A stretch of DNA of 64,000 nt, taken from contig CAMTOQ010000005.1 in the NCBI GenBank assembly GCA_947074205.1, positions 1 through 64,000 of the forward strand, read 5' to 3'. Below, in pieces: positions 42,509 through 52,832 of the stretch. The position numbers and the translations under genes are program-made. The notes below the pieces were generated by a model. The model was not told the DNA's origin, ran no database searches, and worked only from the letters and a program-made list of their open reading frames with translations. The stretch's first letter is position 1; each line of letters starts with the position of its first letter. Source of the stretch: an uncultured Bacteroides sp. (GTDB lineage Bacteria > Bacteroidota > Bacteroidia > Bacteroidales > Bacteroidaceae).

Positions 42509-43780
42509 ATGTCCAAATCATCTACTCCCCTATTTCTGCCATTACTTCTTATCCTTTTTGGATTTATCATCTGCTTACCTTGTAGAGCTCAACGCACCGA
42601 AATATTTGCTTCACGCATCGCCACTGTACAACTGCTTATGAATGGCGAATTCGATTCAGATCCAATTATTAAATTGGGAGGCGAGGAGTATCTGGAGTTT
42701 TCTTTTGACGAGCTTTCGCATGAATATAAAAGATATATTTATGAAATTGAACATTGCGATGCCAATTATGAGTTATCACAAATATCTCAGTTCGACTTTA
42801 TGGATGGATTCTCTACCAATTATATCAATGATTATGCAACGTCTATAAATACTACAGTCGACTACACACACTATAGATTGGAAATCCCCAATGAAGATAT
42901 AACTCTTAAGGTTTCGGGTAACTATCGTATTACAGTCTTTGATGAGGAAGATCGCCACACTCCAATATTAAGGAGTTACTTTTCGATTGTGGACGACAAA
43001 GTGGGTATAGATGCTAAGGTAAGTAGCAATACAACAATTGACAATAACAAAGGGCATCAGCAGGTGAGCTTTACGGTAAATCATAGGGGATATCAGCTAC
43101 GGAATCCACAACAGAACATCAAAGTAAGAGTGATGCAGAATGGCCGAACTGATAACTCTGTAACAGGAATTGTACCTACTTATATCTTGGCTGATCAATT
43201 AAAGTACGAACATAATACTGCCTTAATCTTTTCAGCCGGAAATGAATATAGACGCTTTGAAACTGTGAGTCAACGACATTTAGGCATTGGCATAGATCGT
43301 TTTGAATATTTCGCCCCTTTCTATCATGCTACACTTTTCGAAGATAATGCTCGAATAAACACCTATAGCTACAACCAGGATCAAAATGGACACTTTCTCA
43401 TAAGATATGATGATGCTATAGATAACAGTAATGAGGCTGACTACTTCTTTGTGCATTTTTTACTCGATTTGGACTCGCCCTTTCGCAGTGGGAATGTCTA
43501 CCTCGAAGGTGCATTCACTTATGACAACTTCAATACTAGTACAGAAATGCGGTTTAACCCCGACACGCATTGCTACGAATCTGTGCAACTACTAAAGCAG
43601 GGCTCGTATAATTATCAATACTTATATGTGCCTGAAACAAGTACTAAAGGAGAAACTGGCCCTATTGAAGGCAACTATTCGGAAACAGAAAATGAGTATT
43701 TAATTTTAGTGTATTACGCTACACCCGGGGAAAGGTATGATCAACTTATCGGTACAAAGAAGATTCACTTCAGACCTTGA
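42509..43780 (+). CDS. DUF5103 protein, type IX secretion system plug, 423 aa
   Basis: A secreted beta-sandwich protein with signal peptide (LPLLLILFGFIICLPCRAQ). Sequence features such as QLLMNGEFDSDPIIKLGG, then FDELSHEYKRYIYEIEHCD and the C-terminal LYVPETSTKGETGPIEGNYS match the Bacteroidetes DUF5103 family. Its members include the plug of the SprA translocon of the type IX secretion system. The family assignment is from memory of its pattern. The presence of T9SS genes elsewhere is not shown by this window. The length is normal. Confidence 0.75.
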   Translation: MSKSSTPLFLPLLLILFGFIICLPCRAQRTEIFASRIATVQLLMNGEFDSDPIIKLGGEEYLEFSFDELSHEYKRYIYEIEHCDANYELSQISQFDFMDGFSTNYINDYATSINTTVDYTHYRLEIPNEDITLKVSGNYRITVFDEEDRHTPILRSYFSIVDDKVGIDAKVSSNTTIDNNKGHQQVSFTVNHRGYQLRNPQQNIKVRVMQNGRTDNSVTGIVPTYILADQLKYEHNTALIFSAGNEYRRFETVSQRHLGIGIDRFEYFAPFYHATLFEDNARINTYSYNQDQNGHFLIRYDDAIDNSNEADYFFVHFLLDLDSPFRSGNVYLEGAFTYDNFNTSTEMRFNPDTHCYESVQLLKQGSYNYQYLYVPETSTKGETGPIEGNYSETENEYLILVYYATPGERYDQLIGTKKIHFRP

Positions 43781-43791
43781 TAATAAATTAA

Positions 43792-43823
43792 GCTCGATAT
43801 CTGTTAGAGTGAGGATATCGAGC
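43792..43823. terminator. Bidirectional hairpin between convergent genes
   Basis: GCTCGATATC (43792-43801) pairs with GATATCGAGC (43814-43823) between the convergent DUF5103 and carboxyltransferase genes. Flanking A/T-rich DNA gives modest T-runs on both strands. Confidence 0.7.
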
Positions 43824-43855
43824 CTAATAAAGAAATTTATTTAGAGTAAAGGAAT

Positions 43856-45643
43856 TTAAGCAAAAATGTCACTACGCTGTAAGTAAGCAATTACGTCGCC
43901 TTTGTGGACAGTAGCTCCTTGCGGTGCGCACACTTCAACAACCCTACCAGTGAAACCGGCCATCACCTTATCATACTCACCCCATGGAGTAGAAAGGAAA
44001 CAGAATACTTGGTCGTGCTGATATTTGCTACCGATAAACGGTGCAGAAGATGGTCCCTCGACTGAAACTTCCCACAATACTTGACCATTACTAGGTGCTA
44101 TAATTGGATCGGCTTTAGCTCGTTTGATTTTCTTAATTTCAGTTTCAGACATACCGGTCTGAGCCATTTCTGCATCTTTTACACGTTGTAGATCATCCTC
44201 AAAACGTTTCTTGGCTATCCCCGACTTATAGTCACGATACTGCCTATCATGCATTGCCAACTCAAACAACTCTTCATCATCCTCGCCATATTCCCAGCCA
44301 TTTTCATCCATCTCCAAACGGTAGGCATCCAAAGCATCCGGGTAATTTGATTGCGGGTCAGAATCCATAAATTCAAGGCCCTTTGAGTGCGCCAATTCAA
44401 TGATTTCAGGAGCCAACGAGCCTGGCAAACGACCACTCTTACCCAAAATCATATCCCAAGTATGGTTATCAATCATCGTCCAACGCTCCTCCCCTTTGGC
44501 CAACTGCATCACATTCATCAAAGCCACGTTCTTAACATATTGGCTGAAAGGAGTTACCAAAGGAGGATATCCTAGTTTAGGCCAAACGTATTCTACTTCA
44601 TCGAAAAGCATCACAAGCAAATCATCCAAAGAAAGTTCATCTTCATTACGACTCCTGAGGATCATATTTACTCCCGAATGTACACCCTTCAGATCTGCCA
44701 TCATTGATCCCATCATACCACCTGGCAAACCAGATTTTAACAGAAGAGATGAGGTGTGTTTATTCGTTGGATCCATAAAATATCCTAGAAAGTCATCTAT
44801 GAAACTTTGGGTCATCGCACGCGCTTTCATATAAGCCTTCATATTGATTTCCGGTACATCATAACCTTCATCCTTCAGCATAGCTTGGACTGATATCAAA
44901 TCTGGATGTACTTTTCCCCACGATAGAGGCTCCATTGCTACATCAATAATATCAGCACCATTAGCACAGACTTCCAAGATAGATGCCATAGATAAACCGG
45001 GGCCACTATGTCCATGATACTGAATCAACACATCTGGATGCTTATTCTTAATTGCCTTTGTCAAACGCCCTAACATGTCTGGACGCCCTATACCTGCCAT
45101 ATCTTTTAAACAGATTTCTTTAGCACCAGCTTCAACTAGCTGATCAGCAATATTGCTATAATATTCGACTGTATGTATGGGAGAAAATGTTATACAGAGA
45201 GTAGCCTGCGGAATCATACCGGCTTCAAGTGCATACTTTATAGAAGGTATAATGTTGCGCACCTCATTTAATCCACAAAAGATACGCGTGATATCTACTC
45301 CTTGTGCATGCTTCACTTTATACATCAGCTTACGAACATCAGCAGGGACTGGATACATGCGAAGTGCATTTAATCCTCTATCTAGCATATGTGTTTTTAT
45401 GCCAGCATCATTAAATGGTTTAGTAAATGCTCGAACTGATTTGTTAGGGTTTTCGCCATAAAGCAGATTGACTTGTTCAAAAGCTCCACCATTGGTTTCT
45501 ACTCGGGAAAAACAACCCATTTCAATAATTAATGGCGCTATTTGCACCAGTTGATCGATACGTGGTTGATACTTACCAGATGACTGCCACATATCACGGT
45601 AGACTAGACTAAATTGGACTTTCTTTTTCATAACAGATGTCAT
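43856..45643 (-). CDS. Carboxyltransferase (OadA / pyruvate carboxylase B-like), 595 aa
   Basis: A TIM-barrel carboxyltransferase that moves CO2 between biotin and a 2-oxo acid (pyruvate or oxaloacetate). The barrel has the YRDMWQSSGKYQPR opening, EICLKDMAGIGRPDML with the Lys of the active site, and QYHGHSGPGLSMA providing the HxH metal ligands. These are divergent from the standard RDAHQS and HTHDTSG forms. It is followed by a conserved helical region and a biotinyl-like domain. In that last domain the expected AMKM biotin motif is replaced by TPWGE, so no biotinylated Lys is visible and the partner would be a separate carrier protein. It may start at Met1 or Met5. Its promoter is at 45683-45690. 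Confidence 0.8.
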   Translation of the reverse strand: MTSVMKKKVQFSLVYRDMWQSSGKYQPRIDQLVQIAPLIIEMGCFSRVETNGGAFEQVNLLYGENPNKSVRAFTKPFNDAGIKTHMLDRGLNALRMYPVPADVRKLMYKVKHAQGVDITRIFCGLNEVRNIIPSIKYALEAGMIPQATLCITFSPIHTVEYYSNIADQLVEAGAKEICLKDMAGIGRPDMLGRLTKAIKNKHPDVLIQYHGHSGPGLSMASILEVCANGADIIDVAMEPLSWGKVHPDLISVQAMLKDEGYDVPEINMKAYMKARAMTQSFIDDFLGYFMDPTNKHTSSLLLKSGLPGGMMGSMMADLKGVHSGVNMILRSRNEDELSLDDLLVMLFDEVEYVWPKLGYPPLVTPFSQYVKNVALMNVMQLAKGEERWTMIDNHTWDMILGKSGRLPGSLAPEIIELAHSKGLEFMDSDPQSNYPDALDAYRLEMDENGWEYGEDDEELFELAMHDRQYRDYKSGIAKKRFEDDLQRVKDAEMAQTGMSETEIKKIKRAKADPIIAPSNGQVLWEVSVEGPSSAPFIGSKYQHDQVFCFLSTPWGEYDKVMAGFTGRVVEVCAPQGATVHKGDVIAYLQRSDIFA

Positions 45644-45682
45644 TACTTACAGTTTCACACATAAGGTTAACTATCTCTCTTG

Positions 45683-45690
45683 CAAATATA
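45683..45690 (-). promoter_or_regulatory. Promoter -7 element for the carboxyltransferase
   Basis: On the minus strand TATATTTG followed by C matches TAnnTTTGC and lies 39 nt upstream of the ATG at 45643. No clear -33 element. Confidence 0.5.
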
Positions 45691-45831
45691 ACAGTAAAAT
45701 ATCATTTAGATAGTTTAAGCGCAGTAATTTGAACTAAAAATTAGATGTTTAATATCATATAGTCAAACATAAACCTTTATTTATTTGTTTAAGTTTAAGA
45801 TAAGAATGTAAGCAAACATAAGAAGACACTA

Positions 45832-45870
45832 AAAAAGGAGGCTGATTTTATGCAAATCAACCTCCTTTTT
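45832..45870 (-). terminator. Terminator of the V-ATPase operon
   Basis: AAAAAGGAGGCTGATTT and AAATCAACCTCCTTTTT form a long stem with one mismatch around TATGC. On the minus strand it ends in CCTCCTTTTTTAG. It lies 46 nt downstream of the ntpK stop. Confidence 0.8.
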
Positions 45871-45915
45871 ATTGTAAAAACAGAGTTTTTAAACTATATA
45901 TCTTACGATTTATAA

Positions 45916-46380
<465 letters not shown>

Positions 46381-46421
46381 TCAATTTTTTTATTTTTAGT
46401 TTTTGTATTTACTTAAATGTT

Positions 46422-48239
46422 TTATTTTTTGAAAGGTTTATATTCCTTTCCACCACCTTCATAGCCTGCGTTCTTGAAAAACTCAACAAATGTAAGACGC
46501 ATAGGGTGAACCATTGCTCCTAGAACATTCATAAACATATTTATAGCATGACCAATTAAGAAGATCAAGACCATTACGATAGGGCCAAGAATAGCGTTAT
46601 CAGGACTCATACCTTTAGCAAGACTATTGAATACCCCAGCAAGGATACCACCAGACAGACCCAGAGCAAATAAACGCACATACGAAAGAATATCTCCAAG
46701 CAAGCCTGTTATCATATTATATGAATCCCAAAAGCCTAGACCGATATTGAGAAAAATATTTTTCCCAGGACTATTGAACAAGAAGATTCCTATAGCAGCA
46801 ACACCTAAAATAATAAGGTGAATAGTGCCACCCATTGGCAAAACTTCTGGCAATACTGCAGATAAACCTGTTGAGACCAAAAGGATAATCCAACCTATTG
46901 TAGCTAATGCATATTTAAAACCGAATTGGATAGTTTGATTTACAGCCTTAAGCACCATTCCAAAGAGAATCTGCACTACACCGCAAAGAAGCGAAAGCTG
47001 GAACATCTGATTATTATCCAAACGTAGTGCACTCTCCATTTTCTTTACCCATGGCCAATCTAAGTCGTAAATATTAGCACCAAAGAAAGTCCCTGTTAAT
47101 AAACCACAGAAGAAGGTAGACGTTGCCAATACCTGAATCAAAGATAAAATGGATTTTGTAGATGGTGAAATATTCTTCTTCAAAACACGGTATAGCGTAG
47201 CGCAAATAAATAAGAATAAACCATAGCCAGAATCCCCTAAACAAAGTCCAAAGAATACCATAAAGAATGGTGCAAAATAAGGAGTCAAATCCAATTCGTT
47301 ATAACGAGGCAGCATATACAACTTGCATATAGGCTCGAACCAGGAAAAGAAACCTTTGTTACTCAACTTTATAGGCACATTATCTTCAGGTGTTGGGTCC
47401 GACATCTGATAATAAACATGAGACTCATCAAGAAATGTTTCTACTGCCGCCGCATTGGTTGCAGGCACCCACCCCTCTAGTAGCATCAGTTTATCACCTG
47501 CCATCTGCTCGGTACTCAATATTACCTTAGAGAAATCTAACTGTTGTTGCACAATTCTGGATGCCATCTTTAGCGATGGAATATCTTTTAAAGATAAATC
47601 CAATTGAGATTCATCGTTCTTAAGAATGGCTTTATCTACCTGCTGGCGAAGAGCTGCTAACTGTGTCAACGAATAGGCAGGCAACTTTACAAGCTCGGCA
47701 TCAATATCGACTTGTTCATCAGTCTTAGTCAAGGTGATAAAGTAAAGCTTAGAACCAACAGTATTAATATTTATAATATCATATTTTGTAGTCCACTCTT
47801 CATTATAAGCACTTTGCGGGCAAGTAAAGAAGTTAACCATATACCCAGCCTGCTTTAGACGCTCAATATTAACTGGGTCAAAATCGCCCCAAGCCTGCAA
47901 CACATCTTCGTCCTTTGAATAAGACTGAAGCTGTTGTTGCAATTTCGCCTTCTCTGCCAACAGTTCGTCAAGTTGATCAAGCACTTGTAATCCCTTTTCT
48001 TCCGAACCTCCATCAATTACACGAACTGCTTTATCCGGAAGTGCGAGGCCTTCAAGAAGTTTGATGGCAGTAGTCAGGCGGGTCAATAATTTCGTATTAT
48101 CCTGCAAGTCCACATCGTCAACCACCTTGTCTTTGCGCTCAACAACGTGAATTACTCCCAACTCACGAAGACTATTCAAGAATTCTACATAGTCCTTATG
48201 ATAGGCTAAGAATAAAAGCTTTTTCATTTTCGTTATCAT
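46422..48239 (-). CDS. ntpI: V-type ATPase subunit I, 605 aa
   Basis: The membrane stator (subunit a/I): a soluble N-terminal half of about 310 residues with coiled coil (LLAEKAKLQQQLQSYSKDED), then about seven or eight helices. The last helix region contains LFALGLSGGILAGVFNSLAK, the place of the essential Arg of ion translocation (the R in the preceding LSYVRLF). The start overlaps the subunit D stop by 4 nt. Met5 is an alternative start. The length is at the short end of the range. Confidence 0.85.
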   Translation of the reverse strand: MITKMKKLLFLAYHKDYVEFLNSLRELGVIHVVERKDKVVDDVDLQDNTKLLTRLTTAIKLLEGLALPDKAVRVIDGGSEEKGLQVLDQLDELLAEKAKLQQQLQSYSKDEDVLQAWGDFDPVNIERLKQAGYMVNFFTCPQSAYNEEWTTKYDIININTVGSKLYFITLTKTDEQVDIDAELVKLPAYSLTQLAALRQQVDKAILKNDESQLDLSLKDIPSLKMASRIVQQQLDFSKVILSTEQMAGDKLMLLEGWVPATNAAAVETFLDESHVYYQMSDPTPEDNVPIKLSNKGFFSWFEPICKLYMLPRYNELDLTPYFAPFFMVFFGLCLGDSGYGLFLFICATLYRVLKKNISPSTKSILSLIQVLATSTFFCGLLTGTFFGANIYDLDWPWVKKMESALRLDNNQMFQLSLLCGVVQILFGMVLKAVNQTIQFGFKYALATIGWIILLVSTGLSAVLPEVLPMGGTIHLIILGVAAIGIFLFNSPGKNIFLNIGLGFWDSYNMITGLLGDILSYVRLFALGLSGGILAGVFNSLAKGMSPDNAILGPIVMVLIFLIGHAINMFMNVLGAMVHPMRLTFVEFFKNAGYEGGGKEYKPFKK

Positions 48240-48841
48240 AAGCCCTCCTCCTTTCTTCTTTCTTGGTTAGATTTCATGATCTTTTGCGATGATTTAGAAA
48301 GGTTTTCCTCATCTTCCATAAATCGTTTAATCTTTCGCAAAGCATCTTGATAACCCGGTATCTGCACTTTCTCAAAAAGATTCACTTTCTGAGTAGTTTT
48401 CTTACGTGCATGTTCCAGTAGGCCCAACTTGGCAAGAACAAATTCTCTTTCAATGGCTGTATGAGCTAAATCTTTTAGTAGATTAATTCCATCAGCATAC
48501 CATTTAGGTGAATTAAACAGACTGAAGCGCGCAATCTCGAAGTCTATATTTTCGAGAAGAGGTACACGCACACCAGCAATTTTCTTTATTCCAAGGTGAA
48601 CATCTTTTACCTTTATCAATGAACCGTCAAATTCATTCCAAAGGGCGAACATGGCTTCATACCGCTGGATTTGATCCTCCAGACGCACTTCCAAATCCCC
48701 AGCTTCGGTCTTGCAACGCTTAACTTCCACTCGCAAAGCACTTTCCTTATTCTTAATGATAGGAAGTGTGCGAACTCGAACTTTAAGTTGCTTTTCGAGC
48801 TGCTGAAGAGATGTTTTGTTGTATTGAAATTTTATAGCCAT
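48236..48841 (-). CDS. ntpD: V-type ATPase central-stalk subunit D, 201 aa
   Basis: A long antiparallel coiled coil that rotates in the A3B3 head. The opening FQYNKTSLQQLEKQLKVRVR and the C-terminal INLLKDLAHTAIEREFVLAK, then KVNLFEKVQIPGYQDALR, match the family. It lies 17 nt after the B gene and overlaps subunit I by 4 nt. The length is normal. Confidence 0.85.
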   Translation of the reverse strand: MAIKFQYNKTSLQQLEKQLKVRVRTLPIIKNKESALRVEVKRCKTEAGDLEVRLEDQIQRYEAMFALWNEFDGSLIKVKDVHLGIKKIAGVRVPLLENIDFEIARFSLFNSPKWYADGINLLKDLAHTAIEREFVLAKLGLLEHARKKTTQKVNLFEKVQIPGYQDALRKIKRFMEDEENLSKSSQKIMKSNQERRKEEGL

Positions 48842-48858
48842 TTCGATTTAAAATGAAT

Positions 48859-50181
48859 TTAGTTTTTTGGCCAGAACTCGTCAACAAATTCTTTCTTGAT
48901 ATTTACTTCTTCTGGACGGAAATACTTTCCGAACAGTTTCCAAGCCACATCAAGCATGGCAGTAGTATCAAGGTTGACATCAATAGCCAACAGTTCGTTT
49001 GCATAATCTTTTGCAAAGGCCAAAGTACGCTCGTCATAATTGGTCAAGTCAAAACCATTTTCTTGCTTAGTCTTAGCATTTGCAGCATCGGCATAAAGAC
49101 GAACAGCAGCATTCATCACTTGAGGATGATCTTTGCGTGTTTTTTTACCAATAACCAACTGTTTCAAACGAGAAAGAGAACGGAATGGATCGACAATAAC
49201 TTTACCGATATCACTATCACGACGCAAGAACAATTGACCTTCGGTGATATAACCAGTATTATCAGGAACAGCGTGAGTAATATCGCCTCCTGACAGTGTT
49301 GTCACTGCAATAATTGTAATAGAACCACCGCTAGGAAACTGAACTGCTTTTTCGTAGATCTTAGCAAGGTCCGAATAGAGTGAACCTGGCATGGAGTCCT
49401 TAGAAGGAATCTGATCCATACGATTGGATACGATGGCTAACGCATCTGCATAAGACGTCATATCTGTTAGAAGCACAAGAACTTTTTCGTTATTCTCTAC
49501 TGCAAAATACTCAGCTGTAGTCAAAGCCATATCTGGCACTAGCAGACGTTCAACAGGAGGATTTTCAGTGGTATTCACAAAACTAACGATACGATCCAAA
49601 GCGCCAGCGCTGGAGAATACGTTCTTAAAGTAAAGGTAGTCATCGTTTGTCATACCCATACCACCAAGAATAATCTTATCAGTTTTTGCGCGAAGAGCCA
49701 CGTTTGCCATTACCTCATTGAAAGGCTGATCAGGGTCTGCAAAGAAAGGGATCTTTTGACCTGATACCAATGTATTGTTCAAGTCGATACCTGCAATACC
49801 CGTAGCAATCAACTCAGATGGTTGTTTGCGTCGTACTGGATTCACTGATGGACCACCAATTTCTACTTCTTGACCTTCTATTTCAGGACCACCATCAATG
49901 GGATCACCAAATGCGTTGAAGAAACGTCCAGCCAATTGGTCACTTACTTTGATTGTAGGTGATTTGCCCAAAAACACAACCTCAGCATTGGTAGGGATAC
50001 CTTCGGTACCTTCGAACACTTGGAGCGTTACATCATCATCTGCAATCTTTACTACCTGAGCCAACATACCATTTACGGTAGCTAGTTCATCGTAGCCTAC
50101 ACCAGTAGCTTTCAGCGAGCAAGTCGCCTTAGTAATCTGGGTAATTTTGGTATATATCTTTTGAAAAGCTTTTGTTGCCAT
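48859..50181 (-). CDS. ntpB: V-type ATPase subunit B, 440 aa
   Basis: The non-catalytic nucleotide-binding subunit of the A3B3 head. It lacks a P-loop in the place where subunit A has one, and shows the usual SELIATGIAGIDLNNTLVSG, then QKIPFFADPDQPFNEVMANV and MPGSLYSDLAKIYEKA. It is 23 nt downstream of subunit A. The length is typical. Confidence 0.9.
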   Translation of the reverse strand: MATKAFQKIYTKITQITKATCSLKATGVGYDELATVNGMLAQVVKIADDDVTLQVFEGTEGIPTNAEVVFLGKSPTIKVSDQLAGRFFNAFGDPIDGGPEIEGQEVEIGGPSVNPVRRKQPSELIATGIAGIDLNNTLVSGQKIPFFADPDQPFNEVMANVALRAKTDKIILGGMGMTNDDYLYFKNVFSSAGALDRIVSFVNTTENPPVERLLVPDMALTTAEYFAVENNEKVLVLLTDMTSYADALAIVSNRMDQIPSKDSMPGSLYSDLAKIYEKAVQFPSGGSITIIAVTTLSGGDITHAVPDNTGYITEGQLFLRRDSDIGKVIVDPFRSLSRLKQLVIGKKTRKDHPQVMNAAVRLYADAANAKTKQENGFDLTNYDERTLAFAKDYANELLAIDVNLDTTAMLDVAWKLFGKYFRPEEVNIKKEFVDEFWPKN

Positions 50182-50204
50182 TTCTATTTAATTTATATGT
50201 TATT

Positions 50205-51959
50205 CTAAACTTTTCTCTCTGCTATAAGTTCGTTCAATTGTCCTACGAATTCGTTGTATTTATCAGACTTATATTCCGAATAGTTCATCTGCTTACAGAT
50301 ATTAATCATCTTCTTGAAGTAATCCATTGCTTCATTGAAGTTATCAAATGAGAACTCAGTATGACATATATCAATAATCATATTCAATATAGATTCTTGG
50401 CGTTCCATAGGAGTAACAGCATCGATAGCATCGAAAGCATCCTGCTGCAGGATCACAAAGTCTATCAATTCAGACTTCCAGAAAGTAACATGATATTCTA
50501 CTGGTACACCGTCATCACCAAGAATGTTAATCTGTTCGGCGATTTCCTTACCACGCTGCAAGCGAGTTTTAATCTCATTAACCTTGCCAATCCATTCACC
50601 ATTAATATGCTCTGTGATATACTCTTGGAACTCGGGATACTCAATGTATTTTGAATACGAGTCGATAGGATTTACAGCTGGATAACGCTTCTTATCTGCA
50701 CGATCTTGTTCAAGAGCATAAAAACAACGAGCCACCTTCTTAGTGTTTTCGGTTACGGGTTCTTTCAAGTTACCACCGGCAGGCGATACTGTACCAATAA
50801 AGGTGATAGAACCTGTAGAATCATTGTTTAGCTTCACATAGCCAGCACGACCATAGAAGTTCGAGATAATAGACGAAATATCCATTGGGAATGCATCAGG
50901 CCCAGGGAGTTCTTCCATACGGTTTGACATTTCACGAAGCGCCTGTGCCCAACGAGAAGTAGAGTCTGCCATCAGCAAGACTTTCAAACCCATCGCGCGG
51001 TAGTACTCTCCCAAAGTCATAGCGGTATATACAGAAGCTTCACGAGCGGCAACGGGCATGTTCGATGTATTAGCAATAATAATGGTACGTTCCATCAACT
51101 TTCTACCTGTATGTGGGTCAATCAGTTCAGGGAACTCAGTAAAGATTTCTACTACCTCATTTGCACGTTCACCACAAGCTGCGATAATAACAATATCCGC
51201 TTCGGCTTGCTTAGATATTGCGTGCTGAAGAACAGTTTTACCAGTACCAAAAGGGCCTGGAATAAAGCCTGTACCACCTTCCACAATTGGATTAGCTGTA
51301 TCGATAACACGCACTCCAGTTTCTAGCAATTTAAATGGACGTGGTTTCTCTTTATAGTTCACCATAGCCTTTTTAACCGGCCATCTCTGAATCATATTTA
51401 TTTGGACATCATTGCCATTTTCATCAGTTAGAACAGCTATAACATCTTCGATTTTATAGTCGCCCTCGCTTACGATAGATTTAACTGTCGCAATGCCCTT
51501 TTGAGTAAATGGTGACATAATCTTTAGCGGCTGGAAGTTCTCGTCCACCTCGCCTAACCAAGCAGAGGCACCTACCTTTTCACCTACTTTTACCAGAGGT
51601 TTGAAATGCCACAGTTTCTCTTTATCAAGTGGATAAGTATATTCCCCTCTTTTAAGGAAGGTACCGGTCATCTTGTCTAAGTCATTTTGCAAACCATCAT
51701 AGTTACGCGAAAGCATACCTGGTCCCAAAGTCACCTCGAGCATATGCCCTGTAAATTCAACTTCCGACCCCACTTTCAAACCGCGTGTACTTTCAAAAAC
51801 CTGTACGTACACTTTGGCACCTACAACTTTAATAACCTCTGCCATTAGTCTGTCTCCACCTGTAGAGATATAGCAAATCTCATTCTGAGATACAGGTCCA
51901 TCAGCAACAAGGGTTACCATATTAGCAATAACACCACTAACTGTTCCTTTTGTTATCAT
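50205..51959 (-). CDS. ntpA: V-type ATPase catalytic subunit A, 584 aa
   Basis: The ATP-hydrolysing subunit. The P-loop is G235-PFGTGK-T242, followed by ERANEVVEIFTEFPEL and DSTSRWAQALREMSNRMEEL with the conserved Arg and Ser of the catalytic site. An insertion domain of about 90 residues (about 110-200), typical of A subunits, is present. The ATG at 51959 (MITKGTVSG) is preferred over an upstream in-frame TTG at 51968. It lies 18 nt downstream of the DUF2764 gene. Confidence 0.95.
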   Translation of the reverse strand: MITKGTVSGVIANMVTLVADGPVSQNEICYISTGGDRLMAEVIKVVGAKVYVQVFESTRGLKVGSEVEFTGHMLEVTLGPGMLSRNYDGLQNDLDKMTGTFLKRGEYTYPLDKEKLWHFKPLVKVGEKVGASAWLGEVDENFQPLKIMSPFTQKGIATVKSIVSEGDYKIEDVIAVLTDENGNDVQINMIQRWPVKKAMVNYKEKPRPFKLLETGVRVIDTANPIVEGGTGFIPGPFGTGKTVLQHAISKQAEADIVIIAACGERANEVVEIFTEFPELIDPHTGRKLMERTIIIANTSNMPVAAREASVYTAMTLGEYYRAMGLKVLLMADSTSRWAQALREMSNRMEELPGPDAFPMDISSIISNFYGRAGYVKLNNDSTGSITFIGTVSPAGGNLKEPVTENTKKVARCFYALEQDRADKKRYPAVNPIDSYSKYIEYPEFQEYITEHINGEWIGKVNEIKTRLQRGKEIAEQINILGDDGVPVEYHVTFWKSELIDFVILQQDAFDAIDAVTPMERQESILNMIIDICHTEFSFDNFNEAMDYFKKMINICKQMNYSEYKSDKYNEFVGQLNELIAERKV

Positions 51960-51977
51960 ATTTTTCAATATTATTAT

Positions 51978-52820
51978 TTATCTAAATTCAGCAGGAATTT
52001 GGACATCATCCTTTAATGAGTCAATAATCTTCCTGAAGATAGTATTACCCATCTCTTTATCGAGTGAAATCCATCTTTCAATCATCTCAATCTGCACCAG
52101 AAAAACGAAGAGTTTCTCTATCGAGAAGTAGGCAAAGAAAGAATTCTCGTCCATCCAATCCCAACGCAATAGATCTAACCTCTTTTCACGGTCTACAAGT
52201 TCAGTTTCTTCACTAATCTTTAGCACAGTATCAAAGTAGAACACCTCGTTAGATATTCCAAAATCACGAGCGCCAGAAGTGCGTAAAGCAGCACAAACAT
52301 CGGTGTCTCCAACAATACTGTCCAGTACATTCCATTGATATTTACGCGCTATAAGTGCAACTAGAATATTGTTTACGTTGAGGTTAAACTCAAACCATTG
52401 TGAAACAAATTTGTTTTTACAGCCTTTAGCATAGTCGTAATAGAGTGATGTAAGTCTATCCTCTACCAACTCGTCTTCATGAAGAGAATGTTGATGATAA
52501 GCTGAAATAAAATCCGTTAAATAGGAAGGGAATATATGAGAGTCTATTGAATCGCCTTCTTTAATGGCATTAATAAAATCTGTAAGTTCGTCTACCGTGT
52601 ATTTACCGCGTTTATCGAATTCTACTTCTGCATTAGTAAGCAATGAAATTACATTCTTATTATCATATTGAAAAAGAAGTAAGTCAATAAGACCTTGATC
52701 ACAAGGTGTCAATGCAGGGTAAATGTCTGCTTTAAAATCATCTATCGTAAAGCTTAGTTTTGAGTCATCCAATGCAAGTTCCGGCAAGCTTGCTACTAAA
52801 TAGTAATAATTCTTGACCAT
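51978..52820 (-). CDS. DUF2764 family V-ATPase-associated protein, 280 aa
   Basis: A helical protein of the family found between E and A in V-ATPase operons of Bacteroidetes and chlamydiae. The N-terminus MVKNYYYLVASLPELALDDS is the family hallmark. In length and position it stands where other operons encode subunit C, the socket of the central stalk on the membrane ring, and none other is present here. A functional replacement of subunit C is thus a reasonable inference, not shown by sequence motifs. It is 12 nt downstream of subunit E. Confidence 0.75.
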   Translation of the reverse strand: MVKNYYYLVASLPELALDDSKLSFTIDDFKADIYPALTPCDQGLIDLLLFQYDNKNVISLLTNAEVEFDKRGKYTVDELTDFINAIKEGDSIDSHIFPSYLTDFISAYHQHSLHEDELVEDRLTSLYYDYAKGCKNKFVSQWFEFNLNVNNILVALIARKYQWNVLDSIVGDTDVCAALRTSGARDFGISNEVFYFDTVLKISEETELVDREKRLDLLRWDWMDENSFFAYFSIEKLFVFLVQIEMIERWISLDKEMGNTIFRKIIDSLKDDVQIPAEFR

Positions 52821-52832
52821 AACTAATACTGA

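Noticed and set aside
44400-44834. Plus-strand frame antisense to the carboxyltransferase
   Set aside because: Shadow ORF; the minus-strand gene is clearly coding.
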